A DNA stretch of 11,774 bases, taken from the NCBI GenBank assembly GCA_009602725.1, contig WELB01000014.1:848756-860529 (forward strand), written 5' to 3'. The notes under the pieces are model-generated. The model was not told where the DNA came from and did not search any database. It saw only the letters and a program-made list of their open reading frames with translations. Below are positions 9,706 through 11,774 of this stretch, in pieces; the first letter of the stretch is position 1; the number at the start of each line of letters is the position of its first letter. This DNA is from Spirogloea muscicola (lineage: Eukaryota > Streptophyta > Zygnematophyceae > Spirogloeales > Spirogloeaceae). A program made the translations under genes and the position numbers.

Positions 9706-10077
9706 TCAACTATGACCAGGCAATGACACCTCTTTCTAATGTCCTGTTGTATGCGCAGTCGGGCAATGCGCAACCATCCGGCCTCAAAATGGTGAAGCCA
9801 TCACGTAAACTCTTGAGGAAGTCCCAGCCTGGCAGAGCACCTGAGTAGATAGCAGAACCCTCACAGCCACCTGCATTTACACAAAGCCAACATTGGATAT
9901 GGAGCAGAAGTACTGTCAATGCACCTTGCATCTGACACAAGCGAAGCAGGTAAGTCGATGGTGACGCCAAAACACACTACTCATGGGTGAAGAGAGCAAC
10001 CAACTATGTAATTGTACCCTCTCAAGGCATGGAGTGCCTCGCTTGAGAGGTCACCTGGCTTCCAAAGCCGACGACCA

Positions 10078-11748
10078 TCAGAGAGGGTCATGAGGCCTGT
10101 CGGTGGTAGCCAGCGCCACTCGTGACGATCTCCGGTGCCGCAACCAGGCAAGGCCCACAGCCCCGCTGATCAGTAGGGCTGTCAAGGTCCCAGCGCAAGC
10201 CACCACGATGCCAGTCAGAGCACCTTGGCTGAGCCGCTTTCTCCGGTGAGTAAAGAGCTCTGCGAAGGAACTCAGAAGCGGTCACTGTGTGCAAGCACAA
10301 GTATAAAGCTAGATCCATAGGTGCTCATTGTGCAGGTCGTGGCTACAATCATTTCAACTTGGCCTGGACACGGAGGATTTGTTTGCGGGGAAGGGGAGGG
10401 GGAGGGCGCTGACCTGCTTCCACGTCCTCACGTGTGCTGCTGGCAGGAATGATCTCAAGCAACTCAATGCCGTGAATGACGGGGTTGTGGGTGGCATGGG
10501 CGTTGCGTGAGAGCTGGATGATGATGTTATACGGATTCTCGTCTGTCGCGAGAGTTGGCGACGTGACTATCGGCAGGGATGCTGCTGCAAAATGCAGCCC
10601 ACCAGCGAGCTCCAGGATATCGATGGTCGCAATGAAGCGGCCGTTGACGTGGACATTGATCAGTCGGCTGCCGAGGCGCACCTCGGGCTGGACCTCAGCA
10701 AAGTAGAGCATGGCGAGCCAGTCGTAGGACGCGTCCACAGGATCGAGCGACCAGACGTACGACGTGACGTTGCTGACTCCGGCGAGGCGGCTGTCCTCGA
10801 AGAGCTCCAGTGGCAGGTAGTTGGGCGGCTCGCCGGCGCCGGTGACAGAGTGGTTGGTCTGCAGCACCTTGTACTGCCCCTCCGTGGGGCTGACATCGCC
10901 ATGCCAGAGGCGGGCGTGGGGGTCGTGCGCCGGCACGAGCCAGCCGCCGCCGCTGTTAATGCGCACGTAGTTGGCGAGCAGGTCGCCCTTGCCGAGGCCG
11001 AGCGTGCCCGAGGCGTACGCGGCCTCCGACACCTGCAGCACCTCGATGCTGCTGATGTATGCCGAGACACCGTCGCTGCCCGGCAGCACGCAGATGTCGG
11101 CGGCGCCGTCCGTGACGTACACCACGTAGTCCGTCCAGCGCGCGTCGTCGACGTCGCCGCCAGCCGCGCTGCTCGCCGCGCTGACGTTGACGATCTTGAG
11201 CAGCACGCCCTCGATGTACACCTTGAAGATAATGTCGTCGCCATCGCCGTCGCCGTCCCCATCGCCGTCGTCATCGCCATGGAGCCCGAGGCGGACGAAG
11301 TAGCGGCCGGGGGCGACGACGAGCGTGTAGCAGGAGTTCTCGCCGGGCGCGAACGCGCGGTACGTGGCGTCGACGTCGGAGAGGCCGGTGGCGTTGGCCA
11401 CGACGCGCGCCGTGCCGGCCTTGAACCCGCGGTCGCCCTCCCACCGGACGCCATTGATGGTGCGCACCTCCGTCGAGCCGCAGTCTATGCGCACGGCCGT
11501 GACTGCCCTCGTCGCGCGAGTCACCAAAGCCAAGCAGGCGCAGCGGCGGAGGCGCTGGCTGCCGTCAGTAGAGGCACGGCACGGCTCGCTTGCCTGAGCG
11601 CCGCCGGCGGCCGAGGCGGCCGCGCCGGCGCGACGGAGAGCTGGGGCTCACCCTGGCCGTAGGCGAAGGCGGCGCGGCAGGCGTCGGCTACGAGCAGCGC
11701 GAGCGCGAGAAGGCAGTGCCAGGGCGGCCGCGGCGCGGGCGCCGTCAT
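10078..11748 (-). CDS. Secreted/membrane-anchored malectin-like domain protein without kinase, 3 exons, 449 residues
   Basis: Exons (minus strand): 11748-11652, 11502-10432, 10259-10078 (TGA at 10080-10078). Both introns (149 and 172 nt) are GT-AG and phase 1. Residues 1-29 or so form a signal peptide (CLLALALLVADA core). Residues 33-385 form a plant malectin-like ectodomain: VRIDCGS (36-42), YRAFAPGENSCYTL (80-93), a second lobe with WLAMLYFAEVQ (about 294-304) and NVHVNG, ending in HGIELLEI. There are four N-glycosylation sites of the NxS/T type. Residues about 402-428 form one transmembrane helix, followed by RHRRSSR and a tail of about 20 residues. In plants such domains bind cell-wall glycans or peptides at the surface and usually precede LRRs and a kinase; neither is seen here. 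An Asp-Gly tract interrupts the first lobe. The ATG is only 26 nt from the window edge, so a longer N-terminus is not excluded. A splice to unseen kinase exons remains possible. Confidence 0.82.
11234..11278 (-). repeat. In-frame trinucleotide/hexanucleotide repeat encoding an Asp-Gly tract
   Basis: A GAC/GAT-GGC/GGG repeat in exon 2 of the malectin-like gene encodes about 15 residues of alternating Asp and Gly (roughly residues 108-122). It sits after the strand-like segment YFVRLGLHG, where family members have a short loop. The repeat stays in frame and interrupts neither flanking strand, so it is probably a tolerated loop expansion by slippage. Confidence 0.85.
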
Positions 11749-11774
11749 GGGGCCAGGAAGCGGTGGCGGCGGCG

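Larger units (their letters stand above)
8093..10077. other. Intergenic DNA between the malectin-like gene and the transporter
   Basis: About 2 kb without a gene I can defend. At about 8200-8560 a broken plus-strand frame contains DHKQLQ preceded by a stop, reminiscent of the GDHKQL box of UPF1/NFX1-type superfamily 1 helicases (see findings). The longest minus-strand frames, 8665-9099 (144 codons) and 9124-9705 (193 codons), show no domain I recognise; the second is rich in Ser, Pro and Trp and reads as non-coding. The 9380-9620 part is more GC-rich and contains a perfect hairpin (9497-9515). An alternating purine-pyrimidine tract lies at 9682-9705. The stretch just below 10078 must hold the malectin-like gene's 3' UTR, with TGTAA on the minus strand at 9877-9881 and AATAAA only at 9253-9258. 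Confidence 0.4.

Noticed and set aside
9722-9890. Exon-like minus-strand piece preceded by GTAAATGCAG, considered as a fourth exon of the malectin-like gene
   Set aside because: Its residues match no part of a kinase or malectin domain that I know, and exon 3 already ends in an in-frame stop.
10660-11454. Minus-strand 264-codon frame rich in Ser, Thr, Arg and Ala
   Set aside because: Shifted-frame shadow of the same exon, caused by high GC and few stops.
10592-11662. Long plus-strand frame of 356 codons
   Set aside because: It is the antisense shadow of the malectin-like exon; its product is Ala/Val/Arg/Asp-rich low complexity, while the minus strand gives a recognisable domain with in-phase splicing.

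Overview
The window is eukaryotic nuclear DNA from the green lineage, most likely a streptophyte alga or early-diverging land plant. Three things point there: an intron-rich plastidic-type glucose transporter, a plant malectin-like extracellular domain behind a signal peptide, and a non-LTR (LINE-type) reverse transcriptase fragment. All accepted introns are GT-AG. I cannot name the species from sequence alone. One ambiguous base (N at 7216) marks it as an assembly piece.

Layout, left to right. (1) Positions 1-736, minus strand: a reverse transcriptase frame with the GTRQGDPLSP and YADD motifs, open to the window edge and apparently 5'-truncated near 740. (2) Positions 737-3352: no confidently recognised gene. 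This stretch holds a GC-rich island (about 1030-1225), telomere-like TTTAGGG motifs, two adjacent hairpins (1298-1348) and short unassigned open frames. (3) Positions 3353-7256, minus strand: a complete 12-exon sugar transporter of the MFS sugar-porter family, closest by motif to plastidic glucose transporter pGlcT. All exon phases join to give 477 residues. (4) Positions 7257-10077: its upstream region plus intergenic DNA, with diverged short repeats, a possible helicase relic, an 8-bp-arm hairpin and a 24-bp alternating purine-pyrimidine tract. (5) Positions 10078-11748, minus strand: a three-exon gene for a secreted and membrane-anchored malectin-like protein. It has a signal peptide, a malectin-like ectodomain, one transmembrane helix and a tail of about 20 residues, with no kinase seen.

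Both host genes read leftward (malectin-like protein first, then the transporter), but they are separated by about 2.8 kb and nothing suggests joint function. Both are very GC-rich at the 5' end and become more AT-rich toward the 3' end. The most unusual observation is the malectin-like ectodomain on a single membrane anchor with no LRRs or kinase. No CRISPR array, rRNA, tRNA or bacterial-type defence system is visible.
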